Source of the DNA: Bryobacterales bacterium
GTDB lineage: Bacteria > Acidobacteriota > Terriglobia > Bryobacterales > Bryobacteraceae
Assembly (NCBI GenBank): GCA_003132865.1
Contig: PKYZ01000476.1
Location: 1 to 10,023, forward strand
Reading direction: 5' to 3'
DNA length: 10,023 nt
The stretch's first letter is position 1; every line of letters begins with the position of its first letter. A program made the position numbers and the translations under genes. Shown in pieces: positions 1 through 5,410 of the stretch. The notes under the pieces are model-generated. The model was not told where the DNA came from, did no database searches, and saw nothing but the letters and a program-made list of their open reading frames with translations.

Positions 1-1
1 A

Positions 2-637
2 AAGTTCTTGACAAATTCCGAAACCCCACTGGTAGAAACTGTAACGAAACACTGCGCCCTCCGGCTTCTGTTCACGTTTAGGAGGTCCTAAGGTTTGAGT
101 GACGCGCGCTCTGGTCTGGAGAGCCATTTTAGCAAAATCGACTTCAATCTCACCTGCGCTCCGCTCCTTGTGCACCTTTGTCGGTGACATGAGATTAGAG
201 GCTCCCGCGAGTTGCTTAAAACCAACGGATATTACAGAGAAATCAGATGGGATCACAACGTTGTCCATCTCGAAACCACAGCAGACTAGCGGCCCTGTGG
301 ACGAGTTCCAATAGTAGGACAAGGGACCTTGATGTGGAGTCGACGTTTGCGTCAGCCCCACCTTCTCCAAAGCTTGTCACACACTGGTGGCCCGCGCCTT
401 GAATTGATAATCGATCTGGTCCAGTCTTCCGTTCGTGTATCCGACAAACTCCCACGCATAGCCATCTTGATCTTCCGCCGCAACACTGCTCGGAGGCCCG
501 ACGACTTTGATGACCTCTGATCTTGGGCGAAGACCGACTTTTGTTATATCCAGCTCCGGCTGTTGCTGACCTTTGGCCACGGGCGAAAAGGGAACCACGA
601 GGAGCCACAACGCCCTTATTGCGCGGTTGAATAGCAT
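2..637 (-). pseudogene. Secreted protein with two 'GPP' modules, split by an in-frame TGA; 3' end beyond the window
   Basis: The frame opens at an ATG at 637 with a signal-peptide-like start (MLFNRAIRALWLLVVPFSPV, then AKGQ). It runs to a TGA at 379-377 (86 residues), and the same frame then stays open without another stop to the left edge. The two halves look like one protein. The first contains RSEVIKVVGPPSS followed by an aromatic GYAWEFVGY stretch; the second contains RARVTQTLGPP followed by GAVFRYSFY. The shared pattern RxxVxxxxGPP, then G and aromatics, suggests two copies of a small module, loosely reminiscent of SmpA/BamE-type lipoprotein domains (a weak resemblance). I infer that the TGA is a nonsense mutation in a gene that once read through. 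Alternatives are a sequencing error, or translation of only the first 86 residues (377-637). A weak AGGA lies 11 nt before the ATG. Function unknown; probably periplasmic. Confidence 0.55.
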
Positions 638-678
638 TCGTGAAGTGGTCCTAACCGCCAGTCGTAACGACAGGGTCG

Positions 679-840
679 TCAGCGGATCGGTTCGCCGTTG
701 CCTTTGGTGGAGCAGTCCGGATTGCTAAGGTGGCGGCGATAGATCTTGGTCACGCCTCGCCGCCGAATGTGTGCCGAAAGTCGATCACCGCAGACGCGGC
801 AGGTCCCGTCGGGGCGAACATCGTTAGTTGGGTGCGGCAT
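679..840 (-). CDS. Small Cys/His protein, 53 aa, possible zinc-binding
   Basis: I chose the ATG at 840 because AAAGGA (848-853) sits 7 nt upstream on the minus strand, an excellent ribosome binding site. The protein is basic and contains TCRVCGDRLSAHIRRRG and, further on, RRHLSNPDC. That is two Cys spaced CxxC, then His residues and a third Cys, arranged like a degenerate zinc finger. I do not recognise the family. The frame stays open upstream into a HicB-like fragment (841-933), giving a possible 84-residue fusion, but the internal start is better supported. The gene lies 41 nt before the secreted-protein pseudogene on the same strand. The stop is TGA at 681-679. No function is assigned. 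Confidence 0.45.
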   Translation of the reverse strand: MPHPTNDVRPDGTCRVCGDRLSAHIRRRGVTKIYRRHLSNPDCSTKGNGEPIR

Positions 841-933
841 ACGTGAGTCCTTTCTTATTCGTACTATATCCCTTGGAACCTCATCAATCCAGCGGCCATC
901 AGTTTCCCGATCCAGCTCGATTGTGCGCTTCAT
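841..933 (-). pseudogene. HicB-antitoxin-like N-terminal fragment
   Basis: From an ATG at 933 the frame encodes MKRTIELDRETDGRWIDEVP. This closely resembles the first beta strand and turn of HicB/UPF0150-type antitoxins (typically I-E-x-(E/D)-xx-GRW-(I/V)-AEVP-x-LPG). After EVP the expected LPG-containing continuation is missing and the frame runs into RDIVRIRKDSR and then the start of the 53-aa gene. No HicA-like toxin is visible nearby. The best reading is a truncated antitoxin remnant of about 20 residues (roughly 874-933). The ATG has no well-placed Shine-Dalgarno sequence. The alternative is a genuine 84-residue fused protein ending at 679. Confidence 0.4.
863..868 (-). promoter_or_regulatory. 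Possible -10 element for the 53-aa gene
   Basis: Minus-strand TATAGT lies 22 nt upstream of the ATG at 840, between the HicB-like fragment and the ribosome binding site. A TTGATG-like hexamer exists upstream, but only 13 bp away, so the -35 is poor. This is an inference from sequence resemblance alone. Confidence 0.2.
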
Positions 934-950
934 GTCCCAAAGCTACCAAG

Positions 951-981
951 GGCGGCTTTACAGGCTGAAGCCTGTCCCACC
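951..981 (-). repeat. Palindromic REP-like element just after the dehydratase stop
   Basis: Starting 1 nt beyond the dehydratase TAA (985-983) is a perfect 6-bp hairpin, ACAGGC (960-965) with loop TGAA and GCCTGT (970-975), flanked by GTGGG on one side and AAAGCCGCC on the other (minus strand). The minus-strand head GTGGGACAGGC resembles the repeats between ccmB and ccmC (which contain GTAGGA...GGCC...GGCCTGTCC), so it probably belongs to a related family of dispersed palindromes. It could stall or end transcription of the dehydratase gene, but no T-tract follows, so it is not a classical intrinsic terminator. Confidence 0.55.
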
Positions 982-982
982 G

Positions 983-2308
983 TTACTGCTTAATCACGGT
1001 GCCATCGCGGCGGCGCACTTCGCCCCAACCGCCGTTGAGACGCTGGCGATCGCCTTGCTCGAAGCTGCCGTAGGGATATCTGGCTGCCAGCTTTTCGTCG
1101 ACTTCGATGCCCCAGCCGGGGGCGTCGTTGGCGTAGAGGTAGCCGTTCTTCATCACCGGGCAGCCGCGGAAGACCTCCTGCAAGCGGTCGTTGAAAGGCG
1201 AATACTCCTGGATGCCGAAGTTGTAGCAGACCACGTCAAGCGTCACGTTGGCGGCGTGTCCGATGGGCGAGACGTCGCCGGGACCGTGCCAGGCGGTTTT
1301 GACGCCGTGGATCTCGGCCATGGCGGCGATCTTGCGCACTGGCGTCAGGCCGCCGGCCTGGCTCACGTGGATGCGGATGTAATCGATCAGGCGTCCGGTG
1401 ATGAGCGGGGTCCACTCGTGCGGGCTGTTGAAGAGCTCGCCCATCGCAATCGGCGTGGCGCACTGGCTGCGGATCTGGTGGAAGTAGGCGATGTCTTCGG
1501 GCGAGAGCGGGTCTTCCATGAAGAACATCTTGAAGCGCTCGGCATCCTTGAGGAATTGGACGGCCTGGTTGGGTGAGACGCGCTCGTGCACGTCGTGCAG
1601 CAGTTCGATCTCATCGCCAAGCTGTTTGCGGCACTCTTCGAACAGCTTCAGCGCGCGGCGGACGTAGTAAGCCGGCTCGAAGACCGGTCCATCGTGCAGC
1701 GCGCCGGTAGCGGCCTCGCCGCGCGCCGCGCCATAGCCTGCCATGCCGGGCACGCCCACCTGCACGCGCACGTGGCGGAAGCCCTGGTCCATGAACTGGC
1801 GGGCTTGGTCGATGGTCTGCTGGATCTCGGCGCCGGCGGCGTGGGTGTAGCAAGCGGCGGCTTCGCGGCATTTGCCGCCGAGAAGCTGGTAGACCGGCAT
1901 GCCGGCCTGGCGTCCTTTGATATCCCAGAGAGCCTGATCGACGCCGCTGATGGCATTGTTCAACACGGGGCCGTTGCGCCAATAGGAGCTGTTGTAGCAG
2001 GCCTGCCAGATGTCTTCGATGCGATCGGCGCGCTTGCCGATGAGGAACGGGCGCAGGTACTTCTCGACCGCGGCGTTGACCAGTTCGGCGCGCTGCGTGA
2101 AGGTGCCGCAGCCGTAGCCATAGAGGCCGTCCTGATCGGTCGCGATCTTGACGACGGAGAGGCGCAGACCGGCGGGCGCGGTGGCGATTACGGTGACGTC
2201 TTTGATGATGGGCGCCGGCATGCCGCGAGTAGCGGTTTGGGCGCGGGCGGGCAGCAGCGCTGCGGGCGCCGCGGCCAGGAAGTTGCGCCTATTGATCCTC
2301 CCGCTCAT
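983..2308 (-). CDS. Mannonate/galactonate dehydratase-like enzyme (enolase superfamily, RspA/ManD group) with Tat signal
   Basis: The 441-residue product begins MSGRINRRNFLAAAPAALLP, a twin-arginine signal ending near ARA (21-23). It is therefore predicted to be exported folded to the periplasm. The body matches the ManD/RspA branch of the enolase superfamily, which dehydrates sugar acids. Visible family blocks are NSSYWRNGPVLNNAISGVDQ (about 106-125), the metal ligands D239 (LLHDVHER), E265 (FFMEDPL) and E291 (MGELFN), H241 two residues after the first ligand as in ManD, and HGPGDVSPIGH (341-351). Apart from the signal the length fits the family's roughly 400 residues. I chose the ATG at 2308 because it starts the Tat signal and overlaps the upstream gene's stop by ATGA; an in-frame extension to 2392 is overlap with that gene. 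No Shine-Dalgarno sequence is seen, consistent with translational coupling. The exact substrate (D-mannonate, D-gluconate or another sugar acid) cannot be told from sequence. Confidence 0.87.
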   Translation of the reverse strand: MSGRINRRNFLAAAPAALLPARAQTATRGMPAPIIKDVTVIATAPAGLRLSVVKIATDQDGLYGYGCGTFTQRAELVNAAVEKYLRPFLIGKRADRIEDIWQACYNSSYWRNGPVLNNAISGVDQALWDIKGRQAGMPVYQLLGGKCREAAACYTHAAGAEIQQTIDQARQFMDQGFRHVRVQVGVPGMAGYGAARGEAATGALHDGPVFEPAYYVRRALKLFEECRKQLGDEIELLHDVHERVSPNQAVQFLKDAERFKMFFMEDPLSPEDIAYFHQIRSQCATPIAMGELFNSPHEWTPLITGRLIDYIRIHVSQAGGLTPVRKIAAMAEIHGVKTAWHGPGDVSPIGHAANVTLDVVCYNFGIQEYSPFNDRLQEVFRGCPVMKNGYLYANDAPGWGIEVDEKLAARYPYGSFEQGDRQRLNGGWGEVRRRDGTVIKQ

Positions 2309-2898
2309 TCTAGTAGGCCCGCATCGTGGAGGTCGATGTGGCGACCCATCGTGCGCTTGTTCTTCAAAAGGTCCTCCCGGCTGATGAACCAAGCCGGCTG
2401 TGCGCCGAGATGCGATTGCCTGCGCTTGGGCCAGGCTTCCTCGAACTTGACGCCGTCAATCGACATCAGAATATCAACCCGCACGGGAGGCTGGCCAATC
2501 TGGTAAAAGAAGCCTTCGTGGGCAAAATCATCCGGGCATAGGCCGGCGAGCGGCGCGCCAAACTCAGCGAGCGCCCGCCAAACCTTCGCGGCGTTCTCCA
2601 GATTGGCCAGGACCCACACATCGAGATCCTTGGTGTAGCGAGGCTCCGTGTACAGCATCACGGCGTATCCACCCACTTTCGTTGCCGTTGAAAATTCTTC
2701 AACAGTTCTTCGAAGTCTGAGATCATCAGGACCGCCGAGCGGGAGCCCTTGTGCATCGACGACCATTTGCCAGGCAGCCTCGAATATCGCCGCCGGGCCG
2801 AGGCGCTGCCAATAAGCTATGTCAAACGAGCGGTCCATGTCCGGCAGCCGGCCATAGCGCTCCATCGTGAATGCAGCCGTCTTGTGCACTTTAATCAT
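2305..2898 (-). CDS. Nucleotidyltransferase-fold protein fused to a small N-terminal partner (probable deletion fusion)
   Basis: Residues 75-145 carry a minimal nucleotidyltransferase core: VGGYAVMLYTEPRYTKDLDVW with D91 and D93, and VRVDIL with D142 as the third acidic residue. The rest (FFYQIGQPPVR, MSIDGVKFEEAW, WFISREDLLKNKR) fits the MNT/DUF6036-like nucleotidyltransferases common in Acidobacteriota. The first about 68 residues (MDRSFDIAYWQRLGPAAIFE, AAWQMVVD, DDLRLRRTVEEF) look like the small protein usually encoded as a separate gene just before such enzymes, from my memory of the family. At about residues 69-76 the two join without the helix that normally precedes VGGYA, so an in-frame deletion has probably fused them. 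The start is uncertain: ATG at 2898, 2865 or 2838, none with a good ribosome binding site. A TTG at 3003 would extend the frame through repeat DNA and is unlikely. The stop overlaps the dehydratase ATG by ATGA. Activity unknown; possibly toxin-antitoxin-like or nucleotidylating. Confidence 0.65.
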   Translation of the reverse strand: MIKVHKTAAFTMERYGRLPDMDRSFDIAYWQRLGPAAIFEAAWQMVVDAQGLPLGGPDDLRLRRTVEEFSTATKVGGYAVMLYTEPRYTKDLDVWVLANLENAAKVWRALAEFGAPLAGLCPDDFAHEGFFYQIGQPPVRVDILMSIDGVKFEEAWPKRRQSHLGAQPAWFISREDLLKNKRTMGRHIDLHDAGLLE

Positions 2899-2959
2899 TT
2901 TAGCGTGTGCGACGGCCGGCGTCTGCCCCCAAGGGTGCGTAAGCGTTTTGGGGAATGCA

Positions 2960-3040
2960 ACCGCTCGCTTACGCTCGCGGCTCAGTAAACCTTGCGATAT
3001 CAACGCGACTGTTACCGAGCTGCGACCGTCAGGGAGCGGT
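2960..3040. repeat. Inverted pair of dispersed repeat units
   Basis: The 29 bases at 2960-2988 (plus strand, starting ACCGCTCGCTTACGCTCGC) match the reverse complement of 3012-3040 (starting ACCGCTCCCTGACGGTCGC) at 24 of 29 positions, with 23 bases between. From memory, this CCGCTCCCTGACGGTCGC...GCTCGGTAA motif recurs between genes in Solibacter-type genomes. It lies between ccmD and the nucleotidyltransferase gene, where it could form a large cruciform or mRNA stem. Confidence 0.6.
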
Positions 3041-3083
3041 TTCCGTCAGAAATCCCCAAAGGGGTTAAGCACCCTGCCCCCAA

Positions 3084-3115
3084 GGCGAGACGCGAACGGC
3101 ACTGTGCGCCTCGCC
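3084..3115 (-). terminator. Candidate hairpin terminator downstream of ccmD
   Basis: Six bases after the ccmD stop, GGCGAGGCGC (minus strand, 3115-3106) can pair with GCGTCTCGCC (3093-3084): a 10-bp stem with one G-U pair and a 12-nt loop. No U-run follows, so a rho-independent terminator is only possible, not shown. A second small stem, CCCC-AAA-GGGG at 3054-3064, lies further downstream. Either could mark the end of the ccm operon. Confidence 0.35.
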
Positions 3116-3121
3116 GAAGCG

Positions 3122-3277
3122 TTACTTGCGGTCCTTATCGTCGAGCAGGCCTTTCAGACCCTTGAGCTGCTCGGTGATCTTGCGCTCGCGCGAGACCAGC
3201 GAGAGCACGTAGACGACCAGGATCAGCCAAGCGGCCAGGAAGCCGTAAAACATGAATGTGAAATTGCGTGTGTCCAT
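3122..3277 (-). CDS. ccmD: CcmD-like heme exporter subunit, 51 aa
   Basis: The product is MDTRNFTFMFYGFLAAWLIL followed by VVYVLSLVSRERKITEQL and a charged tail. That is one membrane helix (about 8-29) and a basic/acidic amphipathic C-terminus, the typical architecture of CcmD. CcmD is a poorly conserved small protein that joins the CcmABC transporter and helps release heme-loaded CcmE. The ATG at 3277 follows the ccmC stop by 10 nt; a weak GGAT lies 7 nt upstream. The length (51) is close to the 50-70 usual for the family. Identification rests on size, topology and position after ccmC rather than on sequence motifs, but the context is strong. Confidence 0.82.
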   Translation of the reverse strand: MDTRNFTFMFYGFLAAWLILVVYVLSLVSRERKITEQLKGLKGLLDDKDRK

Positions 3278-3287
3278 TTGATATCCG

Positions 3288-3965
3288 TTAAATAGCGTGG
3301 GCGTAGCGGCGAAGGGAATCGATTTCGCGCTGTACTTCCTCCTGGCGGAGGCGGATCAGCGACAGCACGACGGCCAATAGAATGAGCGCGACGAGGTTGA
3401 GCACTGCGGTCAGGTACATGGCCGGATCGATGCTGCCGCCGCCCCAGAAGACGGGCTGCGGATGCTGGGTGCGCCACCACTTGATGGAGAAGATGACGAT
3501 GGGGACGTCGGCGAAAGCGAAGATGTTGAAGACGGCCGAGATGCGCGCGCGCGCGGTAGGCTCTTCGATGGCGCGGCGCAGCATCAGGTATCCGGCATAG
3601 AGCAGCCAGCAGACCAGCGCGGAGGTGAGCCGCGCATCCCAGGTCCACCAGATGCCCCAGATGATGCGTCCCCAGATGGACCCGGTGACCAGGTTGGCAG
3701 CCAGGAAGGCCAAGCCGACTTCGGTCACCGCGACGGAGATGGCGTCGTACCGCAGGCTCTTGGTGAGGAGGTACGCCGCGCTGGTGACGAAGGTGACACC
3801 GGCGCACAGCATGGCGGTGATGGCGGCGGGCACGTGGAAGAAGATGATGCGGTAGATCATCCCTTGGGAGGCTTCGTCGGGAAGCTGCATGAAGATGGAA
3901 TAGAGATCGCGGGCCAGGAGGACGGCGGCGATCGCGCCCAGGCCGTAGATTAGCTTCTCGCGCAT
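3288..3965 (-). CDS. ccmC: CcmC, heme-handling membrane protein of cytochrome c maturation
   Basis: CcmC binds heme at the periplasmic face and attaches it to CcmE together with CcmABD. The 225-residue product has six hydrophobic segments, the tryptophan-rich WWD motif WGRIIWGIWWTWDARLTS (98-115), and the two heme-ligand histidines in their family contexts, FFHVPAA (H44) and KWWRTQHP (H168). The start is the ATG at 3965, preceded 7 nt upstream by AGGAG. An in-frame upstream ATG at 4013 would add 16 residues encoded by the palindromic repeats and is rejected. Length is near that of E. coli CcmC (about 245). It is separated from ccmB by 66 nt of repeat DNA, the largest gap inside the operon. 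Confidence 0.96.
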   Translation of the reverse strand: MREKLIYGLGAIAAVLLARDLYSIFMQLPDEASQGMIYRIIFFHVPAAITAMLCAGVTFVTSAAYLLTKSLRYDAISVAVTEVGLAFLAANLVTGSIWGRIIWGIWWTWDARLTSALVCWLLYAGYLMLRRAIEEPTARARISAVFNIFAFADVPIVIFSIKWWRTQHPQPVFWGGGSIDPAMYLTAVLNLVALILLAVVLSLIRLRQEEVQREIDSLRRYAHAI

Positions 3966-3972
3966 AACGAGT

Positions 3973-3977
3973 CTCCT
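3973..3977 (-). promoter_or_regulatory. Ribosome binding site that fixes the ccmC start
   Basis: AGGAG on the minus strand, 7 nt before the ATG at 3965. It abuts the first palindromic repeat (from 3978), so ccmC kept its own ribosome binding site when the repeats arrived. Confidence 0.7.
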
Positions 3978-4047
3978 GGACAGGCCAGAGGCCCGTCCTA
4001 CTGCACGTAACAACGGGACAGGCCAGGAGGCCTATCCTACTAGCACG
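3978..4047. repeat. Two tandem palindromic repeat units between ccmB and ccmC
   Basis: Unit 1 (from 3978: GGACAGGCCAGAGGCCCGTC, then CTACTGCACG) and unit 2 (from 4016: GGACAGGCCAGGAGGCCTAT, then CCTACTAGCACG) are near-identical and start 38 nt apart. Each is a 9-bp stem with one mismatch around a 3-4 nt loop. Similarity extends past the stem into TACT(A)GCACG. The second unit overlaps the end of ccmB: the ccmB stop TAG (4034-4032) and its last codons are repeat sequence. The units resemble the element at 951-981. Confidence 0.7.
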
Positions 4048-4712
4048 GTCTCCAATAAGACTAGAGACAGGGCTGTAAAAATCACATCGAAAGCCACCAG
4101 CAGGCGCAGCCAGACCTCGTTTTCGCCGCCCAGCGGCTTTCCGGCAATCAACTGCATGGTCAACTGCATGGCGCTCATCAGAGCCGGAATCAGCATGGGA
4201 TAAACCAGCAACGGGGCCATCAATTCGCGCAACCGGATATTCACGGTCAGCGCGCTGAAGATCGTCCCGATCACGGTGAGTCCCCAGGTGCCCAGCGCCA
4301 ACACCAACAACAAAGACCAGATCTGACTGGTCCAGTGCACATTATAGAAGATGCCGAAGACCGGCAAAGAGACCAGCTCGACGGAGATGACCAGCACGAA
4401 ATTGGCGAGGGCTTTGCCCAGGAACAGCGCGGCTCCGGAGATGGGCGCGGCAATCAGGGCATCCAGGCAATCGTTGGGCACCTCGCGCGCGAAGCTGCGG
4501 TTCAACACCAGCGTGCCGGCGAAGGCGAACACGATCCACAGCAAGCCGCCGGACATTTCGACGGTCTCCTGTTCCCCGGGATCGAAGGCGAAACTGAACA
4601 GGACCAGTATGACCAGCGAGAAGGCGAGCGAAGCGTTGATGGCTTCCTTGGTGCGGAGCTCCGCGCGCAGGTCTTTTCTGGCGATCACCAGCGTTTGCCG
4701 GAAGAAGTCCAT
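4032..4712 (-). CDS. ccmB: CcmB, membrane subunit of the CcmABCD ABC transporter
   Basis: CcmB is the permease partner of CcmA; the complex uses ATP to release heme-loaded CcmE. The 226-residue protein starts MDFFRQTLVIARKDLRAELR, the usual CcmB opening (ARKDLR-E-R), and has about six membrane segments. Family blocks are NRSFAREVPNDCLDALIAAP (D/E-rich loop, about 79-98) and NIRLRELMAPLLVYPMLIP. The ATG at 4712 overlaps the ccmA stop as TAATG, indicating coupling. The frame stays open upstream inside ccmA, but that is overlap only. Length is close to the typical 220. Its last codons (LVG and the TAG) lie in a palindromic repeat, so the C-terminus may have been rewritten. Confidence 0.94.
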   Translation of the reverse strand: MDFFRQTLVIARKDLRAELRTKEAINASLAFSLVILVLFSFAFDPGEQETVEMSGGLLWIVFAFAGTLVLNRSFAREVPNDCLDALIAAPISGAALFLGKALANFVLVISVELVSLPVFGIFYNVHWTSQIWSLLLVLALGTWGLTVIGTIFSALTVNIRLRELMAPLLVYPMLIPALMSAMQLTMQLIAGKPLGGENEVWLRLLVAFDVIFTALSLVLLETVLVG

Positions 4713-5410
4713 TAGGCCTCGTCGTAGTGCGCGTAGACCCAGCCGGGGTCGGCCACCATCTGCGCGGTGCGTTCGCCGTGGAAGGCGACTCTGCCGCGAT
4801 TCAGAAGGGCCACGTGGGTGGCCAGTTCCAGGGCCTCGCGCAACTGGTGGGTGGACATGACCACGGTGCGGCCCTCGGCCAAGGCTTCGCGCAGGAGGCG
4901 TTGGAGGACGGCGATGGCGCGGTCGTCGAGCGCGGTGAATGGCTCGTCGAGCAGCAGCACGGAAGGCTGATGCAGGAACGCGCGGGCCACGGCCAGGCGT
5001 TGCCGCATGCCGCGGGAGAACTCGCGCACTAGGCCGTCTTTGACGCGGTCGAGGCCAGTGCGCTCCAGCCATTCCATGGCGGACTTGTGGGGATTGGGCA
5101 GATTGTAAAGCCGCCCGAACAGGCTCAGATTTTCGAGGGCGGACAGCTCGTCGTAGACGGAGATGCCGTGGCCGATCCATCCGACGCGCCGGCGCGTGTC
5201 GGTTTCGCGCGGGTCGTTGCCGAAGATGCGGACCTGTCCGCGGCCGGCTTTGGAAAAGCCGCCGATGATGCGCAGCAGGGTGGTCTTCCCGGCCCCGTTG
5301 CGGCCGATCAAGGCCAGGCAGGCGCCGGGCTCGGCGTGCAGGATCACGTCGCGCAGCGCGGGGTAGTCGCCGTAGAACTTCCAGATACCCTCAGCGGCGA
5401 CCGCGCTCAT
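4712..5410 (-). CDS. ccmA: CcmA, ATPase subunit of the CcmABCD transporter
   Basis: This is the cytoplasmic ABC ATPase that powers release of heme-CcmE from CcmC. The 232 residues show, in order, Walker A GRNGAGKTT (36-44), the signature FSRGMRQRL (131-139, degenerate LSxGQ as is usual for CcmA), Walker B VLLLDEP (151-157), the D-loop TALDD (159-163) and the switch His STHQ (H188). The start is the ATG at 5410 with GGAAAG a few bases upstream. It overlaps the preceding carboxypeptidase-like gene by 20 nt. Other ABC exporters would share these motifs; assignment to CcmA rests on direct coupling to ccmB and ccmC. Confidence 0.95.
   Translation of the reverse strand: MSAVAAEGIWKFYGDYPALRDVILHAEPGACLALIGRNGAGKTTLLRIIGGFSKAGRGQVRIFGNDPRETDTRRRVGWIGHGISVYDELSALENLSLFGRLYNLPNPHKSAMEWLERTGLDRVKDGLVREFSRGMRQRLAVARAFLHQPSVLLLDEPFTALDDRAIAVLQRLLREALAEGRTVVMSTHQLREALELATHVALLNRGRVAFHGERTAQMVADPGWVYAHYDEA

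Noticed and set aside
99..314. 71-codon plus-strand frame near the left edge
   Set aside because: It is opposite the downstream half of the split gene and has no recognisable features or ribosome binding site.
377..379. TGA read as selenocysteine or by programmed read-through
   Set aside because: No Cys/Sec redox context surrounds the codon and no SECIS-like hairpin is evident; a nonsense mutation or sequencing error is simpler.
243..608. 121-codon minus-strand frame overlapping the split secreted-protein gene
   Set aside because: It lies in a different frame with no signal or motif. The competing frame has a signal peptide and two related modules.
746..1576. Long plus-strand open frame of 276 codons opposite the dehydratase gene
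   Set aside because: It is antisense to a gene with clear family motifs. Its Ala/Val/Gly/Asp-rich translation is typical of the complement of GC-rich coding DNA, and no domain is recognisable.
1586..2506. Plus-strand open frame of 306 codons spanning two minus-strand genes
   Set aside because: It is a shadow of the dehydratase and nucleotidyltransferase genes, crosses their boundary, and has no motif.
3966..4013. Upstream start for ccmC adding 16 residues
   Set aside because: The extra residues come from palindromic repeat DNA; the ATG at 3965 has a well-placed AGGAG.
4713..5180. N-terminal extension of ccmB into ccmA
   Set aside because: The extension is Arg/Pro-rich out-of-frame translation of ccmA. 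The TAATG overlap and conserved CcmB opening set the start at 4712.
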